Shown here: positions 8,060-17,353 of the stretch, one piece after another
How the letters are laid out: each line of letters starts with the position of its first letter
Position numbering within the stretch: the stretch's first letter is position 1
From: Flavobacteriales bacterium
Lineage (GTDB): Bacteria > Bacteroidota > Bacteroidia > Flavobacteriales > Weeksellaceae
DNA: 64,000 nt
NCBI GenBank assembly: GCA_020635515.1
Contig: JACJZS010000002.1
Coordinates: forward strand, 186,001 to 250,000
Direction: 5' to 3'
The notes under the pieces: model-generated
Database searches by the model: none
The model's input: only the letters and a program-made list of their open reading frames with translations
What the model was told of the DNA's origin: nothing
Made by a program: the position numbers and the translations under genes

Positions 8060-9394
8060 TTAGAACGGATACTCATATATTTCACTTTCATGGAATAATG
8101 GATTTCCTTTTGGTTCTAACTTCATTTTTGAAAGCTCTTTCGTTACCACAAATATAAATAATCCTGCAACAAATAATAATGCTCCTATTTCATAAGCTCC
8201 TATTCCCCAGAAAGGTCCTACTGTTCCTGGCATTATCGCTAAGAAGAAATCCCACCAATGTCCAAGGATTATAATTACCGCCATAATTGGAACCACTACA
8301 AAATTTCGTTTCATAGAGCTACTTACCAATACCAGTAGAGGTAATAAGAAGTTAGGGATTAACATTGGTAAAAAGATATCTTTATACATATCGAATCTTC
8401 CTAAAAAGTACATTGCTTCTTCTGGAATGTTTGCATACCAATACAACATAAACTGAGCATACCATAAATATGTCCAAAGTAAACTAAATCCAAACATATA
8501 CTTAGTTAAATCATGTAAATGATTATCATTAAACAATGGTAAATATCCTGCCTTTTTAAGGTAAATTGCAAAAAGAATAATACATGAAATAGCAGATACT
8601 AAATGAGAAATCATTAAATACCAACCAAATAAAGTAGAATACCAGTGAGGGTCTAAAGACATAATGAAATCCCAAGCGTATGCCATAGAAAAGAATCCAA
8701 AGAATACTATTGCAATAACACTCCTTTTATACATTCTCCAATAATTCTTATCATTAGATTGCTCATCTAATTTTCTAGTTCCTTTCTTCACATAATTTAA
8801 AAAGAAAGTGAATCCAACTACATAAAATATAACTCTAGCAGTAAAAAATGGTTTATTTAAGAAATCTTCTTTTAGAGAAATTAATAAATCATAATTATCA
8901 CTTCCTACAGTAGTGATTCCATCTTCCATCCAATGGAAAAGATGATTCCAATGAAGTACTCCTCCTAAAGCAACTATCAATACTAAAATCCCTCCGTAAG
9001 GAATAAATGATGCTACTGCTTCCATTACTCTAGAAACTACTACAGACCAACCTGACTGAGCTGCATTCTGAACTGATAAAAAGAAAAGTGCCGTTGTAGA
9101 AATTCCAAAAAATAAATAAGCCGAAACATAAAACGCACTCCAAGGTCTATTATGATTTTGATGTTTTGCATGTTCTATATGTTCAGCATGCGATTGATGT
9201 TCTGGATTATCATGCGAACTGGAAACATGTTCTCCTGAGTATAATTCAGGATTTTCTTCCATAAAATTAACGATGTAAGACTCTAGTTCTGAATCTGACT
9301 GATGATTTAATGCATAACCAATTGCAAACAATAAAACACCAGCAATCATCATTCCGAACGATAACATCTTTATTTTTCCTGATACTTGATACAT
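8060..9394 (-). CDS. actF: Alternative complex III subunit ActF (NrfD-like quinone-binding subunit)
   Basis: The 444-residue integral membrane protein has about ten predicted membrane helices and belongs to the NrfD/PsrC-like family. It is the second quinone-site subunit of the quinol:cytochrome c oxidoreductase complex. Helix segments such as FIMSLDPHWYSTLFGWY and LLWTYLWYAQFMLYWYAN are typical of ActF. After the first helix there is a histidine-rich loop (about residues 55-83, HSHAEHIEHAKHQNHN-like), which could bind metal or simply be a linker. It is the last gene of the operon, 11 bp after actE. No cytochrome oxidase genes follow, and the operon stops at a strong terminator. Confidence 0.93.
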   Translation of the reverse strand: MYQVSGKIKMLSFGMMIAGVLLFAIGYALNHQSDSELESYIVNFMEENPELYSGEHVSSSHDNPEHQSHAEHIEHAKHQNHNRPWSAFYVSAYLFFGISTTALFFLSVQNAAQSGWSVVVSRVMEAVASFIPYGGILVLIVALGGVLHWNHLFHWMEDGITTVGSDNYDLLISLKEDFLNKPFFTARVIFYVVGFTFFLNYVKKGTRKLDEQSNDKNYWRMYKRSVIAIVFFGFFSMAYAWDFIMSLDPHWYSTLFGWYLMISHLVSAISCIILFAIYLKKAGYLPLFNDNHLHDLTKYMFGFSLLWTYLWYAQFMLYWYANIPEEAMYFLGRFDMYKDIFLPMLIPNFLLPLLVLVSSSMKRNFVVVPIMAVIIILGHWWDFFLAIMPGTVGPFWGIGAYEIGALLFVAGLFIFVVTKELSKMKLEPKGNPLFHESEIYEYPF

Positions 9395-9405
9395 TTTTCC
9401 CTATT

Positions 9406-10011
9406 TTATTTTTTAAAACTCATTACATATTCTGCCACTCTCCATCTGTCATCTGGTGTTAAATGAAAAGCATACGATCCCATAGCATTTTTACCATACG
9501 TAAGCACATAATGAACAGAACCTACAGAAATTTGTCTATCTGCATAATTAGGTACTCCATTGAAAGCTCCGCTTTGAACAATAGAACCTTGTCCATCTCC
9601 ATTTACGCCATGACAAGCTGCACAATTTTGTTCATATAGTTTTTTTCCTCTTGCTAAAACTTCTTCTTTTACATACGTTGAATCTTTTTGTAACGGAGAT
9701 TCAACTATCATTTTTGATTTGGCATAATCTTCTGGCGTATTGGTAAGCTCTGTAGGTAACACTCCATATTTATTTCTAGGAACTGTTCCCTTTACAGGAG
9801 GCATAGCTGTTTGTCCATTATGATTTTTAAAGAATGGTATAGTTGTTTCTTCATCTGAATAAGCCAACACAGATTCTTGATATGGATCATACGCCACTGG
9901 ATAGTACATATCGGGAAAGAATACATTACTAGGAGTATCCTTACTGCACGAGGCAAATAAAATTACTATTAACGATACTGTAAAAATTTTATACATATTT
10001 TTCATACTCAA
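9406..10011 (-). CDS. actE: Alternative complex III subunit ActE (monoheme cytochrome c lipoprotein)
   Basis: The 201-residue lipoprotein has a signal peptide ending in the lipobox LFASC, with Cys near residue 22, so it is probably anchored in the membrane with the heme domain in the periplasm. One heme c site (CAACHG, near residues 133-138) and a later Met in NAMGSYAFHL as likely sixth ligand are present. It matches the ActE family, which carries electrons within or out of complex III. The gene lies 10 bp after actD and 11 bp before actF. Confidence 0.92.
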   Translation of the reverse strand: MSMKNMYKIFTVSLIVILFASCSKDTPSNVFFPDMYYPVAYDPYQESVLAYSDEETTIPFFKNHNGQTAMPPVKGTVPRNKYGVLPTELTNTPEDYAKSKMIVESPLQKDSTYVKEEVLARGKKLYEQNCAACHGVNGDGQGSIVQSGAFNGVPNYADRQISVGSVHYVLTYGKNAMGSYAFHLTPDDRWRVAEYVMSFKK

Positions 10012-10021
10012 AAATGAATAT

Positions 10022-10555
10022 TTATTTTTTATTCTCTTCTAACTCTTTTATCGAAATCTCTTCAACTCCTGTATTTACTAAAACCTCTTTTACATTATCT
10101 ACGTCATCAGACTCAATCTCTACTAAAAACTTATCATCTGTAGTTCTAGGATCTGGATTCTGAGCTTTTGCTCCTGGGAACATTTTATTTCTGAATAAAA
10201 ATGTAATTGACATCAAGTGAGCTGTACAAAAAACCGTTAACTCAAACATTACAGGTATAAATGCAGGTACATTTAAATACCAAGCAAAACTAGGTTTACC
10301 TCCTATATTTTGTGGCCAATCTCTAATCATAATATACCAAGTAAGCGTACTTGCAAAGAAAAAACCATATACTCCATAAGCAAATGCTATATCAGAAATC
10401 CTTGTCTTTTTCAGTTTTAACGCTTTATCTAAGCCGTGAACAGGAAAAGGAGTATATACTTCTTTTATATCAATTCCTTTATTCTGAAGTTCATTTACTC
10501 CATGAAGTAAATCATCATCATCACCGTATAATCCGTATATTGTCTTAGTGCTCAT
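10022..10555 (-). CDS. actD: Alternative complex III subunit ActD (DUF3341)
   Basis: The product is about 177 residues. A longer frame starts at 10567, but the ATG at 10555 (MSTKTIYGLYGDDDDLLHGV) fits the family better and gives an 11-bp overlap with the actC stop. It has two membrane helices (about residues 60-80 and 97-120) with IRDWPQNIGGKPSFAW between them, as in ActD/DUF3341. It is a structural membrane subunit of alternative complex III with no cofactor motif. The C-terminal tail is acidic. Confidence 0.92.
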   Translation of the reverse strand: MSTKTIYGLYGDDDDLLHGVNELQNKGIDIKEVYTPFPVHGLDKALKLKKTRISDIAFAYGVYGFFFASTLTWYIMIRDWPQNIGGKPSFAWYLNVPAFIPVMFELTVFCTAHLMSITFLFRNKMFPGAKAQNPDPRTTDDKFLVEIESDDVDNVKEVLVNTGVEEISIKELEENKK

Positions 10556-11945
10556 TATGTTCAGCATTTTTCTTTTTATAACTCTCTCCTGATATTTTCA
10601 AAATGGATTTTAATTCCGCTTGTGCAATTACAGGGAATGTTCTTGCATATAATAAGAATAATACAAAGAAGAATCCATTGGTTCCTATAAATACTCCCAC
10701 ATCTACAAATGTAGGCATAAACATCGTCCATGATGAAGGCAAATAATCTCTACTCAAGTTGATAACAATAATATCAAAACGCTCAAACCACATTCCTATA
10801 TTAACTACCAACGCAACTATAAATGTCCATAGTATGTTTCTTCTCAATTTTCTAACCCAAAGTGATGCAGGAACTATAACATTACATATAATCAGTAACC
10901 AAAAAGCCCACCAATAAGGTCCTACTGCAGCACCTGGAGAAAAATATGTGAAATCTTCATATCTAGACCCTGAATACCACCCAACAAAGAACTCAGTTGC
11001 ATAAGCCACAGAAACCATACCTCCTGTTAGAACTATCACTATATTCATATACTCTATGTGTTTTAGAGTAATGTAATCTTCTAAGTGTACTACTTTTCTT
11101 GCGATTATTAATAGTGTTTGTACCATTGCAAACCCTGAGAAAATTGCTCCTGCAACGAAATAAGGAGGATAAATTGTAGAGTGCCAACCTTTAATTACCG
11201 AAGTAGCAAAGTCAAAGGATACAATAGTATGTACCGAGAATACAAGTGGAGTACAAAGTCCTGCTAAAACCAATGAAACTTCCTCAAATCTTTGCCAATG
11301 CTTTGCTCTTCCTCCCCAACCAAAACTAAGTATAGAGTATATTCTTTTTGTAACTGGTTTTTTAGCTCTATCTCTTACCATTGCAAAGTCAGGAATTAAT
11401 CCAATATACCAAAACACAACAGATACAGAGAAATAAGTTGATATTGCAAAAACGTCCCACAAAAGTGGCGAGTTAAAGTTTACCCATAAAGAACCAAACT
11501 GGTTCGGAATAGGAAAAACCCAATATCCTAGCCAAGGACGTCCCATGTGAATTAATGGAAATAAAGCAGCTTGAATTACCGCAAAAATAGTCATCGCCTC
11601 TGCGGATCTATTAATAGACATTCTCCATCTTTGTCTGAATAAAAGTAATACAGCCGAAATAAGCGTTCCTGCGTGACCAATACCTACCCACCATACAAAG
11701 TTGGTAATATCCCATCCCCAGTTAACTGTTCTGTTTAATCCCCATACACCAATTCCTGTCCCGATGGTATAAGCAATACAACCAAAACCATAAAGAAACG
11801 CTATCAATGCGGAAATAAATGCTGTCCACCATATTTTTCCTGCTTTAGACTCTATAGGTCTTGCAATATCTTCCGTGATGTCATGATAGGTTTTATGACC
11901 TACAATTAACGGTTCTCTTAAAGGTGATTCGTAATGTCCTGACAT
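10545..11945 (-). CDS. actC: Alternative complex III subunit ActC (NrfD-like quinone-binding subunit)
   Basis: The 466-residue polytopic NrfD-family protein has about ten membrane helices. Family segments include WWVGIGHAGTLISAVLLLFR, HMGRPWLGYWVFPIPNQ, VFSVHTIVSFDFA and GWHSTIYPPYFVAGAI. In the known complex, ActC holds the quinol site next to the Fe-S subunit ActB. It overlaps actD by 11 bp and follows actB after 27 bp, so the subunits are co-translated in assembly order. Confidence 0.96.
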   Translation of the reverse strand: MSGHYESPLREPLIVGHKTYHDITEDIARPIESKAGKIWWTAFISALIAFLYGFGCIAYTIGTGIGVWGLNRTVNWGWDITNFVWWVGIGHAGTLISAVLLLFRQRWRMSINRSAEAMTIFAVIQAALFPLIHMGRPWLGYWVFPIPNQFGSLWVNFNSPLLWDVFAISTYFSVSVVFWYIGLIPDFAMVRDRAKKPVTKRIYSILSFGWGGRAKHWQRFEEVSLVLAGLCTPLVFSVHTIVSFDFATSVIKGWHSTIYPPYFVAGAIFSGFAMVQTLLIIARKVVHLEDYITLKHIEYMNIVIVLTGGMVSVAYATEFFVGWYSGSRYEDFTYFSPGAAVGPYWWAFWLLIICNVIVPASLWVRKLRRNILWTFIVALVVNIGMWFERFDIIVINLSRDYLPSSWTMFMPTFVDVGVFIGTNGFFFVLFLLYARTFPVIAQAELKSILKISGESYKKKNAEHNEH

Positions 11946-11972
11946 AATTCTATAGTATGAATATTCGTTTTA

Positions 11973-14900
11973 TTATTTTCTATTTCTTACTTTATAATGA
12001 TAAAATACATTTGGCTTTGTTCCAATATCTTCTAACAGAACGTATTTTCTCTTATCATTTAATAACTCATTTATCTTAGATGACTTATCATTTATATCTC
12101 CAAACTGAATAGCTCCTGTAGAACAAGCTTCTGAACAAGCTGTTTGGAATTCTCCATCTTTCACTCTTCTTCCTTCTTTTTTAGCTTCTAGTATTGTTTT
12201 TTGAGTCATTTGAATACACATAGAACACTTCTCCATAACTCCTCTTGAACGAGTAACCACATCTGGATTCAATACCATTCTTCCTAAATCGTTATTCATA
12301 TGATAATCAAACTTATCATTAAGAGCATAATTAAACCAGTTAAATCTACGCACTTTATAAGGACAGTTGTTTGCACAATAACGAGTACCTACACATCTGT
12401 TGTATGCCATATGATTTTGTCCTTGCTTACCATGAGAAGTAGCTGCCACAGGACAAACTGTTTCACATGGAGCATGATTACAATGCTGACACATTACTGG
12501 TTGGAAAATCACATCAGGATTCTCAGTAGCAGGATTTATTAATTTTTCGTACTGTTGTTTTTCATTTAAACCATCAGTTAAAGAATCTTGTAACGTGATT
12601 TTTTCATCTGCCGAATAGTATCTATCTATTCTAAGCCAATACATATCTCTAGATCTACGTATTTCATCTTTACCAACTACAGGTACGTTATTTTCAGCTT
12701 GACAAGCAATTACACAAGCACCACAACCTGTACAAGAGTTCATATCTATAGATAAATTAAATTTAGGTCCATCAGAACTATCATGTTCGTCCCATAAATC
12801 TACTTTACCTATCGGCATTTCTTTGGTATACGAATGCATTGCAAGCGGTTCATTCCACTCTTTAGAATCCTTATTGATATAATCAAAGTTTGAAACTTCT
12901 CTAGCTATTTCGTAACGTCCCATTAAAGTATTCTGCATTTGAATACACGCAAATTCATGCCATTCTCCTGTAGTAGAAATCGCTACATTTTTTTGAGATT
13001 TTAAACCTCCTTTAAGTAACTTATATGCATTTATTCCTGTTTCTGCTACCTTACCAGAGCCTTTTTGTCCGTATCCTAAAGCTAATCCTATACTACCAAC
13101 AGCTTGTCCTGGTTGTATAAAAGCAGGAACGTTGGTTAATTCAACTCCTCCAACTGTTAGGTTTATCAAACTTCCGTCTATAGACATTTTCCCATCAAAC
13201 TTGTTCTCTATTCCTAATTTTTCTGCATCTACAGGATTTATTGTAATGTAATTATCCCAAGAAGTTCTTGTTATCGGGTCAGGAAGCTCTTGCAACCAAG
13301 GATTATTCGCTTGACTTCCGTCTCCTACAGAAGTTTTTGTATATAACTGTAATTCAATCTCACTTGCCTTATCAGTTAACAATTTTGCTACATGAACAGC
13401 AGCATTACCTGAAACGTAAGATAATGAATCCGTTTCCGAAGTTACATTTACACCATTAAATAATGCTTGATTAAAGGAATATCCTAACTTAGGTAAAATA
13501 GTACTTTCCCAATTTTTCTTCAATGCATCATAATGAGTTTCCTCAGAACCTATCCATTTTAATAAAGAATCTTGGAAAGAACGAGTATTAAATACTTTTT
13601 GAATTGTTGGTTGAGAAAGTCCATAAACTTTTGTACTCAATCTATAATCTCCCCAACTTTCTAACCAGTTTGCCATAGGTGCAATAGCACTAAATAAACT
13701 GTTGGTTTCATTTTCTTTTTCTGCAATTGCAACAGAAAAATCTACCTTAGAAAAAGCCTTTTCTATGTTTTTAATGCTAGATGAATATACTGGGTTTGTA
13801 TTAAAGTTTATTACTACACCTACTTTAGAAGCATTAGCATCTTCTATAAATTTTGACAACTTTGCATCATCAGAATTTCTTGTGTAAAGAACTTGATCTT
13901 TTAGTACAACTTCTGAGTTTAATTTTTGATTAATCAAATGTCCTAAAACATATGCATCTTCATTTCCATCAACTAAAACAACAGACTTCCCTCCTACACT
14001 CTTTAATTCTTTAGAAATAGAAATTGCGTTTTTATCTGTAGAATTTCCATCTAGAGCTTTGTATACTTCTGCTAATAATTTATTAACATCAGTAGGTTTC
14101 AATGGTATTCTTACATCAGCATTAGCACCTGTCATACTCATGTTAGACTCTACTTGAATATGCTTTAACATATCCTTACCTGGAGTCTTTGCTTTTGCAT
14201 AACCTACGTCCATGTGACCTCCATTCCAATTATTTAAGAAATCAGCTTGAAAAGACACTACTAATTTAGCTTTAGAAAGGTCGTACATAGGAAGGACTCT
14301 CCTACCAAATACTTCCTCTGACGCATTTAATGCCACAGAGTCAGATAATAAATCTTGTACTACAACTTCTGTATTTGCATACTTAGATTTAAAATCTTCT
14401 ATGATTTTTTCGGTGGTAGGACTCGGATAAGATGGCATTAAAATCACTATCTTTTTACCTTCTTGCTGAGCTTTATTGAGAGCTTGAACAGTTCGTTTAT
14501 CTAACTCTCCCCAACTCGTAGAAACAAAACCTCCTTCACTATTAAGTTTTGGTTCTTTTACTTTATCGTTATCATACAAAGAAAGTACTGATGCTTGAGC
14601 TCTTGCATTAGCATCTCCAAAAAACACATCTTCCTTGTTTGGTTCTATTTTTATTGGTCTTCCTTCTCTAGTTTTCACCAAAACATTTGCAAAATCACTT
14701 CCTGAGAAAAAAGTAGATGCGTAATAATTTGGGACACCAGGAATAGCAGGAACAATTCCATTATCAGGGTTTACCAAATAAGGAATCGATTTAGTAATAG
14801 GAGCTTCGCAGGAAGCTAAGGTAACAGCAGCTGTACTAAATCCTAATATTTTTAAGAAATCTCGTCTGCTACTTGTTCCTTCATTCATAAGCTTGTTATC

Positions 14901-15014
14901 GCCTACAAAATCTTCCACAGGAATTGGCTCACTAAATTCATTTGCTAGCTTTTCACTTAAAGTATTGTCTTTAAGCTCTTCTATACTTCTAAATTTTATT
15001 TTGTTTGAAGTCAT
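11973..15014 (-). CDS. actB: Alternative complex III subunit ActB (molybdopterin-like plus Fe-S subunit)
   Basis: The product is about 1013 residues. I prefer the inner ATG at 15014 (MTSNKIKFRSIEEL) over 15026. Residues around 45-65 contain a twin-arginine motif (SSRRDFLKILGF) followed by LASC, so Tat export and lipid anchoring are likely. The first 700 residues resemble a molybdopterin oxidoreductase lacking an obvious cofactor ligand. The C-terminal part is a ferredoxin-like subunit with four cluster motifs: CTGCGACVIAC, CQHCNHAPCETVC, CVGTRYCANNC and CSMC...CSEAC. These fit three 4Fe-4S clusters and one 3Fe-4S cluster. It sits between actA and actC. Confidence 0.95.
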   Translation of the reverse strand: MTSNKIKFRSIEELKDNTLSEKLANEFSEPIPVEDFVGDNKLMNEGTSSRRDFLKILGFSTAAVTLASCEAPITKSIPYLVNPDNGIVPAIPGVPNYYASTFFSGSDFANVLVKTREGRPIKIEPNKEDVFFGDANARAQASVLSLYDNDKVKEPKLNSEGGFVSTSWGELDKRTVQALNKAQQEGKKIVILMPSYPSPTTEKIIEDFKSKYANTEVVVQDLLSDSVALNASEEVFGRRVLPMYDLSKAKLVVSFQADFLNNWNGGHMDVGYAKAKTPGKDMLKHIQVESNMSMTGANADVRIPLKPTDVNKLLAEVYKALDGNSTDKNAISISKELKSVGGKSVVLVDGNEDAYVLGHLINQKLNSEVVLKDQVLYTRNSDDAKLSKFIEDANASKVGVVINFNTNPVYSSSIKNIEKAFSKVDFSVAIAEKENETNSLFSAIAPMANWLESWGDYRLSTKVYGLSQPTIQKVFNTRSFQDSLLKWIGSEETHYDALKKNWESTILPKLGYSFNQALFNGVNVTSETDSLSYVSGNAAVHVAKLLTDKASEIELQLYTKTSVGDGSQANNPWLQELPDPITRTSWDNYITINPVDAEKLGIENKFDGKMSIDGSLINLTVGGVELTNVPAFIQPGQAVGSIGLALGYGQKGSGKVAETGINAYKLLKGGLKSQKNVAISTTGEWHEFACIQMQNTLMGRYEIAREVSNFDYINKDSKEWNEPLAMHSYTKEMPIGKVDLWDEHDSSDGPKFNLSIDMNSCTGCGACVIACQAENNVPVVGKDEIRRSRDMYWLRIDRYYSADEKITLQDSLTDGLNEKQQYEKLINPATENPDVIFQPVMCQHCNHAPCETVCPVAATSHGKQGQNHMAYNRCVGTRYCANNCPYKVRRFNWFNYALNDKFDYHMNNDLGRMVLNPDVVTRSRGVMEKCSMCIQMTQKTILEAKKEGRRVKDGEFQTACSEACSTGAIQFGDINDKSSKINELLNDKRKYVLLEDIGTKPNVFYHYKVRNRK

Positions 15015-15045
15015 ATTTACTTCCATAATTTAGTTTAGTTCTTTC

Positions 15046-16398
15046 TTAATAATGACATTTTCCACACTCCATTCCTCCAATCGCATCAACAGTAACTTCT
15101 ACATCTTCTCCTTTATACTTTTTGAGTTTATCATGGATTTTATTAAAGTACTCGGCGTTGTAACCATTAGAAAGGTCAACCTTAGTCGTACGGTGACACT
15201 CTATACACCAACCCATAGTAAAGTCATTTGCCATTTGAACTACGTTCATAGTATCTATCTTTCCATGACATGCTTTACATACTACATCTATTGGTTCTTC
15301 TGGATGCTTCTTGTTATGTGATTCCATTATAGCTTTCTCTCCTACAACCACGTGCTGAGAATGATTAAAATACACAAAGTCTGGCATATTATGGATGCGA
15401 GTCCACTTAATTGGCTTTTGAGGATTTGAATATGATTGTGTTTCCTCATTCCAACCAACATGAGAATATATCTTTTTAATTTCTCCTGTGTAAAACTCTC
15501 TTGTTTTACCTGATTCTAAATATTCTCCTTTGTATTCAGATATATTTCTATGACAATTCATACAAGTATTAAGAGTAGGAATTCCCGATACCTTACCATA
15601 TTTAGCTCCTGTATGACACAATTGACAGTCAATACCATTTATACCTGCGTGTATTTTATGTGAAAAATATATTGGTTGTTCTGGCTTGTATCCTTTATCC
15701 ACACCTAAACCAAATAGCATTGCCCAACCACCATACAATGCTAATATGCTTACAATTGTAAGTATTCCGTATGCTAGTTTTTGATTTTTCTCGTAAAAAT
15801 CAGCAAATGATTTAATTTTTTCTTCATCTAATTCAGATATACCTTCCTCTTGCTGAGTAAGTTTCACTAAACTATTTAATTTAAATGCTATCCATATAAG
15901 TAATGCTACAAGAACCGCAAAAGAAACCATTAATAATTGATTTGTAGCACCACTTGCATTGTCTTCAGACGCTACAACTGGAGCTTTTACTTCTTTTACT
16001 TCTTCCTTTACAGGAGGATTTTCTACGTATGCAAGAACATCATCTATATCTTGTTCCGAAAGATTAGGGAATTGTTGCATTTCAGACTTACCAAACTCTT
16101 CAAAAATTTGATTTGCATACTTATCTCCCGAAGCTCTTAAAGCAACATTGTCTTTAATCCACTTTTGAAACCATTCTCTTCCTAAACCTTGATCTTGCTG
16201 AAGTCTAGAAACAACACCTTTCAATGCAGGACCTACAAGTTTCTTATCTAAAGCATGGCATGCTGTACAATTCTTAGTAAAAAGTTGTTCTCCCTTTGTT
16301 GCATCTCCATTTATTCCCTCTGCTTGAGAATATGAAAATGCAGAAACAAAAAGCAAAACTAATGATATTCTAAGAGTATGTATAAAACTACTTTTCAT
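15046..16398 (-). CDS. actA: Alternative complex III subunit ActA with fused N-terminal monoheme cytochrome c
   Basis: The 450-residue protein has a signal peptide to about residue 27. It is followed by a class I cytochrome c domain (CTACH near residue 41), two membrane segments (about 152-174 and 209-232), and a periplasmic region with five more CxxCH sites: CQLCH, CMNCH, CKACH, CIECH and CGKCH. That makes six hemes, compared with the five of the canonical pentaheme ActA. The C-terminus ends just after the last heme motif. It is the first gene of the operon, with a well-formed promoter upstream. The extra heme domain may shuttle electrons to an oxidase, which is inference. Confidence 0.94.
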   Translation of the reverse strand: MKSSFIHTLRISLVLLFVSAFSYSQAEGINGDATKGEQLFTKNCTACHALDKKLVGPALKGVVSRLQQDQGLGREWFQKWIKDNVALRASGDKYANQIFEEFGKSEMQQFPNLSEQDIDDVLAYVENPPVKEEVKEVKAPVVASEDNASGATNQLLMVSFAVLVALLIWIAFKLNSLVKLTQQEEGISELDEEKIKSFADFYEKNQKLAYGILTIVSILALYGGWAMLFGLGVDKGYKPEQPIYFSHKIHAGINGIDCQLCHTGAKYGKVSGIPTLNTCMNCHRNISEYKGEYLESGKTREFYTGEIKKIYSHVGWNEETQSYSNPQKPIKWTRIHNMPDFVYFNHSQHVVVGEKAIMESHNKKHPEEPIDVVCKACHGKIDTMNVVQMANDFTMGWCIECHRTTKVDLSNGYNAEYFNKIHDKLKKYKGEDVEVTVDAIGGMECGKCHY

Positions 16399-16433
16399 AA
16401 AAGCTTCTCTATATGGTTCGTAAAATTATTCCG

Positions 16434-16462
16434 CAAAAATAGAAAACAAATGCATATATCAA
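16434..16462 (-). promoter_or_regulatory. Promoter of the alternative complex III operon
   Basis: On the minus strand TTG (16460-16462), an 18-bp spacer and TATTTTTG (16434-16441) match the Bacteroidota promoter form, 36 bp before the actA ATG. Divergent from the SPOR-like gene promoter. Confidence 0.65.
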
Positions 16463-16571
16463 AATAAAATAGTACACAAAAAAATAACAATTTGTTTAAT
16501 TTAAACTCATTCTAAATAATAAATAATACTTTAAATAACCTATGCATACTTCAATTTTAAAAAAATAGTAA

Positions 16572-16579
16572 TAAATTTG
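16572..16579 (+). promoter_or_regulatory. Candidate -7 box of the SPOR-like gene
   Basis: TAAATTTG fits TAnnTTTG and ends 13 bp before the ATG, implying a very short leader. No good TTG element lies at the usual distance. Confidence 0.5.
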
Positions 16580-16592
16580 TCGAAAAAAGTAC

Positions 16593-17132
16593 ATGAAATA
16601 CTTCCTACTGGTGTGTATCGCTTTCGTATCGCAACTAAACCTTGCTCAAAACTCACAAGAAAAAGCAAAGGATACATTAAGCATAAATAGTATCGAAATT
16701 ATATTAGACTCCGATATTGACTCTTTATTAACAAAAACAGAAGAGAGATGTGACGTCATAAAAGTAGCAAATGCTAAAAAAACTTCTCAGCAATTAAAAA
16801 AAGAACAAGAAGCTCAAAAAATAGATAATATTCGAAAAAATGTAGACTTATGCTACATGAGAGATAAAGTAGATGGTGTAAAGATAAAAGTAGGTATTAC
16901 CAAAGACATTCAACAAGCTAAGGAAATGAGAGAACAAGTAATGAAACTATTCCCTCATCTAACAACTCCTGAAATAAAAGACGTAAGACCTCACTATTAC
17001 GTTATGATAGGTGATTATTTTACTAGGGAGGCAGCGAAAAATGATTTAAGAAAAGTTCGTGAGAAGTTCCCGAATGCTGTACTTACCAATTGGCGAGTAT
17101 ACTGTAGAAAAGCAGCTTTAAACGGAAAATAA
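16593..17132 (+). CDS. SPOR-domain-like exported protein
   Basis: The 179-residue protein has a signal peptide (MKYFLLVCIAFVSQLNLAQN). It has a charged helical middle and a C-terminal region from about residue 95 (VKIKVGITKDIQQAKEMREQ, PHYYVMIGDYFTREAA) with the alternating strand-helix pattern of SPOR domains, which bind denuded peptidoglycan at division sites. Flavobacterial genomes often carry such a gene divergent from the actA operon, as here. The SPOR match is by pattern, not by search. It begins the plus-strand run that leads to pgi. Confidence 0.65.
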   Translation: MKYFLLVCIAFVSQLNLAQNSQEKAKDTLSINSIEIILDSDIDSLLTKTEERCDVIKVANAKKTSQQLKKEQEAQKIDNIRKNVDLCYMRDKVDGVKIKVGITKDIQQAKEMREQVMKLFPHLTTPEIKDVRPHYYVMIGDYFTREAAKNDLRKVREKFPNAVLTNWRVYCRKAALNGK

Positions 17133-17141
17133 CACTAAATT

Positions 17142-17342
17142 ATGATTAAATTTTTATCAACACTTCAAGTAATATTCATTATACTAACTGCTTTTTATCT
17201 ATACAACGTAAATTATAGATTGCCTTTGTTTCGCGATTCCAATCAAGTTTTAATGATTTCTTTATTTGCATCAGTTCTAGCTTTTTTTCTAGCAACTATC
17301 ATTAAACTTTTTCTAAAATTAAAACAGTATAAAAATAAATAA
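17142..17342 (+). CDS. Small two-helix membrane protein, function unknown
   Basis: The 66-residue protein consists of two hydrophobic helices (about residues 5-22 and 34-58) with a short connecting loop and a Lys-rich tail. It lies 9 bp after the SPOR-like gene and 11 bp before pgi, so it is probably co-transcribed with both. I recognise no family. The tight spacing and clean start support it being a real gene. Confidence 0.6.
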   Translation: MIKFLSTLQVIFIILTAFYLYNVNYRLPLFRDSNQVLMISLFASVLAFFLATIIKLFLKLKQYKNK

Positions 17343-17353
17343 ATTACATAATT

